A DNA stretch of 64,000 nucleotides from PALSA-607 sp963737705 (lineage in GTDB: Bacteria > Actinomycetota > Actinomycetes > Acidothermales > Acidothermaceae): the NCBI GenBank assembly GCA_963737705.1, contig CAVTTP010000003.1:62001-126000 (forward strand), read 5' to 3'. The notes below the pieces were generated by a model. That model made no database searches. It was not told where the DNA came from and saw only the letters and a program-made list of their open reading frames with translations. Of this stretch, positions 10,392 to 18,567 are shown piece after piece. Each line of letters begins with the position of its first letter. Positions within the stretch are counted from its first letter, which is position 1. The translations under genes and the position numbers were made by a program.

Positions 10392-11146
10392 GCATCGTCG
10401 TCGCGCGCGAGGTCACCCTGTTCGGTGATCGAGTAGCCGAGGCTCTGACTCGCGCACTCGGCACGGATCCTGTCGGTGTGTACTTCGTCGGCTCGGTAGC
10501 TCTGGGTGGGTATGTTTCCGGCGAGAGCGACATCGATATAGCAGCTGTGTCGAGTGCGGCACTCACCCATTCGCAACGGCAAGCGGTCGCCTCGGCTGTC
10601 GTTGAGACGAGCGCGGTCTGCCCGGCGCGCGGTGTGGAGTTCACTCTTTATCGCCGTGAGGTCGCGGGGTCACTTCCTGACGGTGCTGACTTCGAGGTCA
10701 ATGCCAACGGCGGACCCAGGATGCCGACCGCGGTGCACCTCGACTCAACGAAGGAGCCTGGATTTTGGTACGTGCTCGACCGAGCAATCGCGCACAGATC
10801 CGGTCTTGCGATCAGCGGGCCGCCGGCAGCAGAGATCTTCGCCGACGTCCCTCGCCGCACTCTCCTTGAAGCGATGCACGAATCCATGGTGTGGCATCGT
10901 GCGCACGAGAAGGCGACTCTGTATTCGGTGTTGAATGCGTGCCGGGCGTGGCGGTTTGTTGCAGACGATGTGCTCGGGTCGAAACTCGAGGGTGCGGCTT
11001 GGGCACGGCTGCGATGGTCGAACACGGGCGTGATCGATGCGGCAGTGGCGCTTCGCAACGGTGCGGATCGTGACGGTGCGGACGCGACGCTTGACGAGTC
11101 GGCGGTCGACGCACTTCTGGCGTCCGTAGCGGCTCGGCTGCGCTAA
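10388..11146 (+). CDS. Nucleotidyltransferase-fold protein, aminoglycoside adenylyltransferase (AadA)-like
   Basis: A 252-residue protein. Residues 35-51 hold GS-VALGGYVSGESDIDI, the GSx(n)DxD pattern of DNA polymerase beta-type nucleotidyltransferases (Asp48 and Asp50 as metal ligands). The later helical region (LNACRAWRF) resembles the DUF4111 domain of AadA-type streptomycin/spectinomycin adenylyltransferases. It could modify an aminoglycoside, but many chromosomal homologues have no proven drug activity. GTG 10388 overlaps the stop of the small membrane protein (GTGA). Confidence 0.7.
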   Translation: MSIVVAREVTLFGDRVAEALTRALGTDPVGVYFVGSVALGGYVSGESDIDIAAVSSAALTHSQRQAVASAVVETSAVCPARGVEFTLYRREVAGSLPDGADFEVNANGGPRMPTAVHLDSTKEPGFWYVLDRAIAHRSGLAISGPPAAEIFADVPRRTLLEAMHESMVWHRAHEKATLYSVLNACRAWRFVADDVLGSKLEGAAWARLRWSNTGVIDAAVALRNGADRDGADATLDESAVDALLASVAARLR

Positions 11147-11204
11147 CCGCGGCCGCTCAGCAAACCCAGATGCGCATTGACGCGCAGTGGTGTGTGATCG
11201 TGGC

Positions 11205-12071
11205 ATGGCGATTGTGTTGAGCACGCCAACGGTCGATGGGCTGCGCGAAGCCGTCGGCGCTCTTCGAGAGTGGCAACACGACGGAACGCCCTTCCAACTA
11301 CACCCGGGCGACCTGGGCTGGTTCTGGCGGTTCGGTGCAGACGCGACGGCGGCGGCGGTTCGAACGTGGAGCCGCGATGGGCAGATTCTCGCGACCGGGT
11401 TGCTGGACGAGCCAGACCTGTTGCGCGTGACAATGGCGCCCTCCGCTCGCCGTGACGAGGACCTCGCGCGGCAGCTGGTTGCAGACATCACCGAGCCCGA
11501 GCGCGGAGTACTACCGCCAGGGAGCGTGGCGGTCGAGGCGCCGATGGACGCACTGATCCAAGACCTGCTCCTCGACGACGGTTGGAAAGCTGACGACCCG
11601 TGGACGCCGCTGCAGCGCGACCTAACCGAACGAGTGCCGGACTCGGGCGTGCGGATCGAAGTCGTCGGACCGGATCAAGTGCATGAGCGGGTCGCGGTAC
11701 AGCGCGCATCGTTCGACAAGTCGACGTTCACGGATGAGCGCTGGCATGCGATGGCGGCCGGACTGCCGTACACCGAGGCACGGTGTCTGCTCGCGTACGA
11801 CGAAGAAGGCAACGCAGTGGCGGCGGTGACGGTTTGGTCGGCTGGTGAAGGGAAGCCTGGGCTAGTCGAGCCGATGGGTGTGCACCGCGAACATCGAGGT
11901 CACGGATACGGCAAGGCGATCACCGTCGCCGGAGCCGCCGCACTCCAGGACCTCGGATCGTCGACCGCCGTCGTCTACACCCAGAGCTCCAATGTCGGCG
12001 GAGTTGCCACCTACAAGGCAGCCGGCTTCCATCAACTCCCTGAGACCCGAGACCTCTACCGCGACGCGTAA
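11205..12071 (+). CDS. GNAT family N-acetyltransferase
   Basis: A 288-residue protein with a C-terminal GNAT domain: VEPMGVHREHRGHGYGKAI carries the acetyl-CoA pyrophosphate-binding Q/RxxGxG/A pattern, followed by the late strand TQSSNVGGVATYKAAGF. The N-terminal half (about 1-140) looks like a second, degenerate GNAT-like domain without that motif. ATG 11205 has no ribosome binding site but TGTGAT lies 6 nt upstream. The substrate is unknown. It ends 32 bp from the convergent carboxypeptidase gene. Confidence 0.78.
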   Translation: MAIVLSTPTVDGLREAVGALREWQHDGTPFQLHPGDLGWFWRFGADATAAAVRTWSRDGQILATGLLDEPDLLRVTMAPSARRDEDLARQLVADITEPERGVLPPGSVAVEAPMDALIQDLLLDDGWKADDPWTPLQRDLTERVPDSGVRIEVVGPDQVHERVAVQRASFDKSTFTDERWHAMAAGLPYTEARCLLAYDEEGNAVAAVTVWSAGEGKPGLVEPMGVHREHRGHGYGKAITVAGAAALQDLGSSTAVVYTQSSNVGGVATYKAAGFHQLPETRDLYRDA

Positions 12072-12103
12072 CACCACCGCTCGGCACAAACGACCGCTGT
12101 GAC

Positions 12104-13372
12104 CTACTTCGACGCCAGGTCGTCGACGTTCGAGAGTCGGGATAGGCCGTCGAAGTAGCCGTCGTCCATGTCGCCTAGGCGCCGTCGGCGGGTGAATCGC
12201 CATGAAGCGGCGAGGAAGAACAACGCGCCGACGCCCACCGCTGACCAGATGAGCACGGCCGATATCCCGACGCTGTCGGAGTCGGCGCGCGACGACGCCT
12301 TGACGGCAGCGGCCTTCGCGACCGGGGCGGTCGCAGGAGTCGGTGCGGCCGTTGCGGTCAAGGCCTGCACCGTCGGCTGCACTGACGGCGTGGGCGTAGC
12401 GAACACTGGGGTTGGCGGATCGAGTGGCGCGACGAGCTCGCCGACCGGAGTGACGTGGCCGTCGGCGGCGAAGCCCCAGTTGAGTAGCGCCTGCACCTCG
12501 GGCCAGAAGTTCGCCTGGTCGCGCATCACCGACACGATGATCGTGTGGCCGCCCCGCCTCGCTGCTCCGACGTAGCTCGCATTCGCCGCGACGGTATAGC
12601 CGTTCTTGCCGCCGAGCATGCCGGGATACGAGGTCAACAGCCGATCGTGTGTCTGGATCTGGAAGCTCTGGCCTTTCGGCGCCGGGAACGCGGCGGTCTT
12701 GAGCGAGAGGTAGTACAGGAACTGCGGCACCGAGAGTCCGGCCCGAAAGATCAGCGCAAGGTCGTAGGCGGACGACGATTGGCCCTTCGCGTCGAGCCCG
12801 TCCGGCGTCAAGGCGACAGTGTCGTCAGCTTGGAGGTGCGCCGCGAGGGTGTTCATCTGGGCGAGCGTGTCGGGCAGGTTGCCGTTCGCGTCGGCAAGGG
12901 CGACCGCCGCGTCGTTCGCCGACATCATCAGCATTGCGGTGAGCAGGTTGTCGACCGTGTACGTCGTGCCCGCGACGATGCCAGCCTTCGTGCCGTCGGT
13001 GTTCGGCGCGTCGCGACCCGCCACGACCGGCAGGTTCGTGGGCAGCAGCGGGATAACGGTGAGCGCAGTCAGCGTCTTCAGCGTGCTGGCCGGCGCCAGC
13101 TTGTCATGCGCGTCCTTTGCCGCGAGCACGTCGCCGGTGTCGGCGTCGGCGACCACGAACGACGTCGCTGTGATGCCCGGCAACGCGGGCACGCCTGGAC
13201 TCGTGTCGACCTGTGTGCCGGGTTGCCCGAGGGCTGGGCCGCCGATCGGGACGTCGTCGGCGAGCGCGCTGCCGGCTGACCCGGCGAGGCTCATCGATGC
13301 GATCAGGACGCAGCCGAAGGACACGGCGAGAGCGCTGCGGCGGCGGCCACCATGCCGCAGAGTTGAGCCCAT
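12104..13372 (-). CDS. D-alanyl-D-alanine carboxypeptidase (PBP5/DacB type), secreted and membrane-anchored
   Basis: A 422-residue serine peptidase that trims the terminal D-Ala of peptidoglycan stem peptides outside the membrane. The signal peptide (residues about 1-38, ending GSALA) is followed by the SxxK motif STLK (Ser96, Lys99), SxN as SAN in MMSANDAAVAL, and KNG in place of KTG (GGKNGYTV). An Ala/Pro linker leads to a C-terminal membrane helix (ISAVLIWSAVGVGALFFLA) and a basic tail, so the enzyme is bitopic. ATG 13372 is chosen at the head of the signal peptide; the open frame extends upstream into the divergent mutase gene. Confidence 0.9.
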   Translation of the reverse strand: MGSTLRHGGRRRSALAVSFGCVLIASMSLAGSAGSALADDVPIGGPALGQPGTQVDTSPGVPALPGITATSFVVADADTGDVLAAKDAHDKLAPASTLKTLTALTVIPLLPTNLPVVAGRDAPNTDGTKAGIVAGTTYTVDNLLTAMLMMSANDAAVALADANGNLPDTLAQMNTLAAHLQADDTVALTPDGLDAKGQSSSAYDLALIFRAGLSVPQFLYYLSLKTAAFPAPKGQSFQIQTHDRLLTSYPGMLGGKNGYTVAANASYVGAARRGGHTIIVSVMRDQANFWPEVQALLNWGFAADGHVTPVGELVAPLDPPTPVFATPTPSVQPTVQALTATAAPTPATAPVAKAAAVKASSRADSDSVGISAVLIWSAVGVGALFFLAASWRFTRRRRLGDMDDGYFDGLSRLSNVDDLASK

Positions 13373-13404
13373 GACCGGGACAGAGTAACCGAACAATGCC
13401 GCGA

Positions 13405-13410
13405 CATACT
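13405..13410 (+). promoter_or_regulatory. Possible leaderless -10 (CATACT) for the mutase gene
   Basis: CATACT lies 6 nt before ATG 13417; the same CATACT-N6-ATG arrangement occurs at 27442 on the other strand. It supports ATG 13417 over ATG 13396. Confidence 0.35.
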
Positions 13411-13416
13411 GGGGCG

Positions 13417-14988
13417 ATGGCGGGTCAGACTGAATCCGGGCTGCCGATCGAGCCCGTGTACGACAGCTCGGCACTTGCCGATTTCAACCCCGCAACCGCG
13501 CTGGGGGAGCCTGGTGATTTTCCCTTTACGCGTGGCGTCTATTCGTCCATGTACACGGGCCGCCTGTGGACCATGCGCCAGTACGCGGGTTTCGGCTCGG
13601 CCGCGGAATCCAACCGCCGCTATCGCCAACTGCTAGCAGCGGGGACGACGGGGCTGTCCGTCGCGTTCGACCTACCTACTCAGATGGGGTACGACTCCGA
13701 CGACCCCATGGCGGCGGGTGAAGTCGGCAAGGTCGGCGTCGCAATCGACTCAATCGACGACATGCGCACGCTGTTCGACCAAATCCCGCTCGACCAAGTC
13801 TCGACGTCCATGACGATCAACTCACCCGCAGCCTTGCTGTTGCTCATGTACCAGATGGTCGCCGAAGAGAACGGCATCGCCGCGTCAGCGCTGCGGGGCA
13901 CCGTGCAAAACGACATCCTCAAGGAGTACATAGCGCGCGGCACGTACATCTTTCCGCCACGGGCATCGCTGCGGTTTGCTACGGATCTGTTCGCCTACTG
14001 CAAGACGGAACTGCCGGCGTGGAACACGATCTCGGTCTCCGGCTACCACATGGCCGAGGCGGGCGCGACGCCCGTCCAGGAGGTCGCGTTCACGCTGGCC
14101 GACGCGATCGAGTACGTCAGGGCCGCCCAGGCCGCGGGCCTCAGCGTCGACGAATTCGCACCCCGGCTTACGTTTTTCTTCGTCGCGCGCACGACTTTCC
14201 TCGAGGAAGTAGCCAAGTTCCGTGCCGCCCGACGCGTCTGGGCGCATGTCATGCGCGACCAGTTCGGTGCACGCGATCCGGCCTCGACGATGCTGCGCTT
14301 CCATACCCAGACAGCGGGCGTGCAGCTCACAGCGCAGCAACCCGAACTGAACATGGTGCGGGTGGCACTGCAAGCGCTCGGCGCCGTGCTGGGTGGCACG
14401 CAGTCGTTGCATACCAACGCATACGACGAGGCGATCGCGTTGCCGACGGAGAAGGCCGCCCGCTTGGCGTTGCGAACCCAGCAGGTGCTCGCGTACGAAA
14501 CCGACATCGCCAAGACCGTCGATCCGTTTGCCGGCTCCTACGCCATCGAATCGCTCACCGACGACATCGAGACCGCGGTGCTCGAGCTCATGCGGCGGGT
14601 CGAGGAGCTTGGCGGCGCGGTCGCGGCGATCGAGCGCGGATTCCAGCGCGCCGAGATCGAGAACGCCGCGTATGAGGTCGCCCAGGGCATCGACAGCGGC
14701 GACCGGATCGTCGTCGGTCTCAACGCGTTTACCACCGAGGCCGACGAGGACTACCAGCCATTGCGGGTGGATCCGGAGTCGGAGGCGCAGCAGATCGCCC
14801 GTGTCGCGGCCATGCGAGCCCGCCGTGACGGCGCCGCCGTCGAGCGCGCGCTAGCCGCTGTGGGTGCGGCCGCGAGCGGTGAGCAGAACGTGTTGCCGCC
14901 GATCAAGGAGGCGTTGCGAGCGCAGGCCACGGTTGGCGAGGTATGTGCCACGTTGCGAGGTATTTGGGGCCGCTACGAGCCCACTTGA
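13417..14988 (+). CDS. Acyl-CoA mutase large (catalytic) subunit, methylmalonyl-CoA mutase family without B12 domain
   Basis: A 523-residue TIM-barrel subunit of an adenosylcobalamin-dependent acyl-CoA mutase. MYTGRLWTMRQYAGFG, LSVAFDLPTQMGYDSDDP, GTVQNDILKEYIARGTYIFP, SGYHMAEAGATPVQE and RFHTQTAGVQLTAQQP are family hallmarks. It ends after the barrel, so the roughly 130-residue cobalamin-binding domain (DxHxxG) must come from a separate small subunit; none is coded in this window. It resembles the split methylmalonyl-CoA or isobutyryl-CoA mutase type, and the true substrate cannot be decided from sequence. ATG 13396 would add seven residues. Confidence 0.86.
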   Translation: MAGQTESGLPIEPVYDSSALADFNPATALGEPGDFPFTRGVYSSMYTGRLWTMRQYAGFGSAAESNRRYRQLLAAGTTGLSVAFDLPTQMGYDSDDPMAAGEVGKVGVAIDSIDDMRTLFDQIPLDQVSTSMTINSPAALLLLMYQMVAEENGIAASALRGTVQNDILKEYIARGTYIFPPRASLRFATDLFAYCKTELPAWNTISVSGYHMAEAGATPVQEVAFTLADAIEYVRAAQAAGLSVDEFAPRLTFFFVARTTFLEEVAKFRAARRVWAHVMRDQFGARDPASTMLRFHTQTAGVQLTAQQPELNMVRVALQALGAVLGGTQSLHTNAYDEAIALPTEKAARLALRTQQVLAYETDIAKTVDPFAGSYAIESLTDDIETAVLELMRRVEELGGAVAAIERGFQRAEIENAAYEVAQGIDSGDRIVVGLNAFTTEADEDYQPLRVDPESEAQQIARVAAMRARRDGAAVERALAAVGAAASGEQNVLPPIKEALRAQATVGEVCATLRGIWGRYEPT

Positions 14989-15087
14989 CGATCTTGGATA
15001 CCTCGAAAGACGCACCGCCAAGTTGGAGGCGGAGGAGTCGTGCGGTGAGATAGGGGTAAGTCCCCCGCCGGACGAAAGGAGCCTGAC

Positions 15088-15369
15088 GTGACACCGATCA
15101 TCGTGGCGGTAGCCGTGGCCGTGGTCATCGTCGTCGGCGTGTTCTTGGTGCTGATCACCCGTTCTCGTCGCGACGACGAAGGAGAACGCTTCCGTCGAGT
15201 GGCCGACCTGACCTCACGGTGGAGCCGGCAGGTCCAGGGCGCACCGACAGAATCCAGCTCGACGTCCAAGCCCGACGGGTCAATCTCCATACCCGAGTAC
15301 CGGCCGGAACCTAAGCCGGAAATGGCGCAACCGAGGGGCGGGAAAACGGAATCCGTTGACCCCAGCTGA
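15088..15369 (+). CDS. Small single-pass membrane protein, 93 residues
   Basis: GTG 15088 follows a strong AAAGGAG (15075-15081). Residues 2-24 form one hydrophobic helix (PIIVAVAVAVVIVVGVFLVLI), followed by a basic RSRRDDEGERFRR stretch and a polar, Ser/Pro-rich tail likely to be cytosolic. I do not recognise the family. It sits alone between the mutase and the BMP lipoprotein gene. Confidence 0.6.
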   Translation: MTPIIVAVAVAVVIVVGVFLVLITRSRRDDEGERFRRVADLTSRWSRQVQGAPTESSSTSKPDGSISIPEYRPEPKPEMAQPRGGKTESVDPS

Positions 15370-15588
15370 CACGCAGGGGTTGGTCCGCACTTCGCCGTCG
15401 CGCCGCGCTGGATGAACGCCAGATCACGGCGACGTAACGTTCTTAGCGCGCTTCGGTAGCAAACCCGTGCCCGCACGCTCAGCGCGGCAGAAGGCCGATG
15501 AGTTGGGCTTGGCCCGGTTGGGCGGGGGTGCACCAATCCAGCTATTGTCCAGCCAACATTTTACTTGCCATGCGATAGCGGAGGCGTT

Positions 15589-16812
15589 GTGAAGAAGACC
15601 TATCAGATCATTGCGGCCACGGGAACCGTAGCGATCATGCTCGCGGCCTGTTCGAGCAGCAAGAAGACCGCCAGTACTCCGAGCAGCAGCGCGCCCGCCG
15701 CGGCGACCACCAGCGCACCTGCCGCGGCCACCTCGGCACCGGCACCCGCGTCAAGCGCTCCGGCTCCGGCCAGCTCGGCACCGGCACCCGCGTCCAGCGC
15801 TCCGGCCAGCTCAGCGCCCGCAGCGGGCGGCCCGGTCAATGCGTGCATGGTTCTTGACACAGGCGGCGTCGACGACCACTCGTTCAACCAGTCGTCGTGG
15901 CAGGGCCTCCAGGACGCCAACAAGGCCAACCCGAACATCAAGATCTCCTACGTGTCGTCGAACACGCAGAACGACTACACCCCGAACCTCAACGCCGAAG
16001 TTGCCAAGGGTTGCTCGACGATCATCGCGGTCGGTGGCCTGATGGCCGACGCCGTGAAGACGGCCGCTGCGGCGAACCCCAAGCAGCAGTTCGCTGAGAT
16101 CGACAACCCGTCGACCGGCCCGAACGTGTACGGCATGCAGTTCAACACAGCTCAGGGTGGCTTCCTCGGTGGCTACCTCGCGGCGTCCGTCTCGAAGACT
16201 GGCGTTGTCGCGACCTTCGGTGGCTTGAACATCCCGCCGGTGACCATCTACATGGATGGCTTCTGGGAGGGCGTGCAGTACTACAACAAGGTCAAGGGCA
16301 AGAAGGTCAAGGTCCTCGGCTGGGACGAGACGAACCAGAAGGGCGGCACGTTCGACCCGAGCACGTCGAACCCGTTCGGTGACACCGCGGGTGGCCAGGC
16401 GATCAGCAAGGCGTTCATCGCTCAGGGTGCCGACGTCATCTTCCCGGTTGCCGGTGGCACTGGTGAAGGCGCGGCGATTGCGGCGAAGGCATCTGGTGGC
16501 AAGGTCAGCGTGATCTGGGTTGACACTGACGGTTGCGTCAGCGACGCGGCTGACTGCTCAGTGTTCTTGAGCAGTGTGGTTAAGGGTCTGGCGAGCGCAG
16601 TCACCACCTACGCGAACGACTTCGCAGCGGGCAAGTCGCTCGGCGGCGGTAGCTACATCGGCACCTTGTCGAACAACGGGACCGGCCTCGCGCCGTTCCA
16701 CGACTTCGCCTCCAAGGTGCCGGCGAACGTTCAGTCGGAGCTCACGCAGATCACGTCCGACATTGAGAGCGGCAAGATCACGATCACCTCGCCTTCGCAG
16801 CCGAAGGCGTAA
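15589..16812 (+). CDS. BMP-family nucleoside-binding lipoprotein (ABC importer component)
   Basis: A 407-residue exported lipoprotein. GTG 15589 is preceded by GCGGAGG; the signal ends in a lipobox (MLAAC), giving a diacylated N-terminal Cys. An Ala/Pro/Ser linker (about residues 25-82) is built from duplicated DNA. The BMP domain starts at ACMVLDTGGVDDHSFNQSSW, the conserved ligand-pocket opening, and continues with GVNVYGMQF-like and VIWVDTDGCV segments. Homologues (BmpD, RnsB, Med/PnrA) bind purine or other nucleosides. The following ATPase, permeases and salvage enzymes support nucleoside uptake. Confidence 0.92.
   Translation: MKKTYQIIAATGTVAIMLAACSSSKKTASTPSSSAPAAATTSAPAAATSAPAPASSAPAPASSAPAPASSAPASSAPAAGGPVNACMVLDTGGVDDHSFNQSSWQGLQDANKANPNIKISYVSSNTQNDYTPNLNAEVAKGCSTIIAVGGLMADAVKTAAAANPKQQFAEIDNPSTGPNVYGMQFNTAQGGFLGGYLAASVSKTGVVATFGGLNIPPVTIYMDGFWEGVQYYNKVKGKKVKVLGWDETNQKGGTFDPSTSNPFGDTAGGQAISKAFIAQGADVIFPVAGGTGEGAAIAAKASGGKVSVIWVDTDGCVSDAADCSVFLSSVVKGLASAVTTYANDFAAGKSLGGGSYIGTLSNNGTGLAPFHDFASKVPANVQSELTQITSDIESGKITITSPSQPKA
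15732..15805 (+). repeat. Imperfect 32-bp tandem repeat in the lipoprotein linker
   Basis: A 32-bp unit at 15732-15763 recurs at 15774-15805 with one mismatch, offset by 42 bp (14 codons), expanding the Ala/Pro/Ser linker between lipobox and binding domain. Confidence 0.8.
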
Positions 16813-16854
16813 CGACGGCGGGTGCACGCACGGTAGTTGGAGAGAGTTAGGCAG

Positions 16855-16888
16855 AGGTGGGCAGGCCCGGCGACGGGCCTGCCCACCT
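16855..16888 (+). terminator. 15-bp perfect hairpin with GCGA tetraloop between BMP gene and ABC ATPase
   Basis: Arms 16855-16869 and 16874-16888 pair over 15 bp without mismatch around a GCGA loop (a GNRA tetraloop). There is no T run after it, so it is either an actinobacterial I-shaped terminator or a 3' mRNA-stabilising structure. In either role it would let the binding protein be made in excess of the transporter. Confidence 0.75.
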
Positions 16889-16947
16889 CTCCCATTCGGC
16901 ATGGCTTTGGTGTTGACTTCGGTGGTGCCAACTGGACTGGGGTTGCG

Positions 16948-18567
16948 GTGAAGCTCGAACTGCGCGGCATCACGAAGCGGTTCGGCTCCCTCGTCGCGAA
17001 CGACCACATCGACCTGGTCGTCCAACCGGGAGAGATTCACTGCTTGCTGGGCGAAAATGGCGCGGGCAAGAGCACGCTGATGAACGTGCTGTACGGGCTG
17101 TATGCCCCGGACGACGGTGAGATCCTCGTCGACGACGTCGTCACCAGGTTCAACGGCCCGGGCGATGCGATGGCTGCCGGCATCGGGATGGTCCATCAGC
17201 ACTTCATGCTGATCCCCGTCTTCACGGTTGCCGAGAACATCATGCTGGGTCACGAAGACACCCGCGGTCCCGGTGGCCTTGGCTGGCTCGACCAACGCGC
17301 CGCCCGCCGCAAGGTTGCAGATGTATCAAAACGGTTCGGCCTCGCCGTCCCGCCTGATGCACTTGTTGCTGATCTGCCGGTCGGTGTGCAGCAACGTGCC
17401 GAGATCCTGAAGGCCCTCGCCCGTGACGCGAAAGTGCTGGTGCTCGACGAACCCACCGCCGTGCTTACGCCTTCGGAGATCGATGACCTCATCACGGTCA
17501 TGCGCAAGCTGCGTGACGCGGGCACATCGATCGTCTTCATCAGCCACAAGCTGAAGGAGGTCAAGGCGATCGGCGACACGATTACGGTCATCAGGCGCGG
17601 CCGAGTTGTCGGGCAGCCGGCGGTCTCGAGCAGCGAGCAGGAGCTTGCCTCGCTCATGGTCGGTCGGCCAGTTCAGTTGACGGTCGAAAAGGACGCCGCG
17701 CATCCCGGTGCAGTCGTGCTGGACGTCGAGGGGTTGCGCGTCGTCGACACCGCGGGCGTGGTGCAAGTCGACGACGTCTCGTTCTCCGTGCACGAAGGCG
17801 AGATCTATGCGATCGCGGGCGTGCAGGGCAACGGGCAGACGGAGGTTACTGAATGCCTCGTGGGTCTCGAATCTCCGACGGCCGGCCGCATTAGCGTGCT
17901 TGGCAACGACGTCACGACGTCGTCCGTGCGTGACCGGCTAGACCTCGGGATCGGCTACGTCCCCGAGGACCGGTCGCACGACGGTTTAGTGAGCAGCTTC
18001 TCCGTTGAAGAAAACCTTGTGCTCGACATGCACGAAAGCCCTGCGTTCGCCGGCCGCTTCGGTCTCGACATGGCAGCGATTGACGCAAACGGTGCAGCCC
18101 GTGTCGCGGAGTTCGACGTTCGCGCCGAAAGTGCGCACGTGGCGGCCAGCACGTTGTCTGGCGGCAACCAGCAGAAGGTTGTTCTCGCCCGCGAACTCTC
18201 GCGCCCACTCAAGCTGCTGATCGTGGCCCAGCCGACTCGCGGTCTCGACGTCGGCTCGATGGAGTTCGTGCACAAGCGCATCGTCCGCGAACGCGATGAA
18301 CGTACTGCGGTGGTCCTCATCTCGACCGAGCTCGATGAGGTTCTCGGACTCGCCGATCGCATCGCGGTCATGTACCAGGGCCGCATCATCGGGGAGCTAC
18401 CGGGCGGCAGTTCAGCGGCTGCCGTCGGGCTCCTGATGGCGGGCTCTGTTGCCGACGCAGCGGAAGCCGTCGATGCCCCGCAGACGACCGGTGCGGCCAT
18501 CTTCGAACCGATCGATGGCGCTGAACCGCCCGAGGCATCAGATTCGATCGGGGGTGCGGCCTCGTGA
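16948..18567 (+). CDS. Nucleoside ABC importer, double ATPase subunit
   Basis: A 539-residue protein with two fused ABC domains (about 1-240 and 250-500). The first has a full Walker A (GENGAGKST from residue 35) and the signature LPVGVQQRAEIL. The second has a modified P-loop (GVQGNGQTE), the signature LSGGNQQKV and AQPTRGLDVG in place of the usual DEP after Walker B, as is normal for BmpE/NupO/RbsA-like subunits. GTG 16948 is chosen at the domain start, 60 bp after the hairpin. Its stop overlaps the first permease (GTGA). Confidence 0.94.
   Translation: MKLELRGITKRFGSLVANDHIDLVVQPGEIHCLLGENGAGKSTLMNVLYGLYAPDDGEILVDDVVTRFNGPGDAMAAGIGMVHQHFMLIPVFTVAENIMLGHEDTRGPGGLGWLDQRAARRKVADVSKRFGLAVPPDALVADLPVGVQQRAEILKALARDAKVLVLDEPTAVLTPSEIDDLITVMRKLRDAGTSIVFISHKLKEVKAIGDTITVIRRGRVVGQPAVSSSEQELASLMVGRPVQLTVEKDAAHPGAVVLDVEGLRVVDTAGVVQVDDVSFSVHEGEIYAIAGVQGNGQTEVTECLVGLESPTAGRISVLGNDVTTSSVRDRLDLGIGYVPEDRSHDGLVSSFSVEENLVLDMHESPAFAGRFGLDMAAIDANGAARVAEFDVRAESAHVAASTLSGGNQQKVVLARELSRPLKLLIVAQPTRGLDVGSMEFVHKRIVRERDERTAVVLISTELDEVLGLADRIAVMYQGRIIGELPGGSSAAAVGLLMAGSVADAAEAVDAPQTTGAAIFEPIDGAEPPEASDSIGGAAS

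Noticed and set aside
13373..13416. Possible cobalamin riboswitch before the mutase gene
   Set aside because: The divergent gap is too short for a B12 riboswitch and no conserved B12-box sequence is visible.
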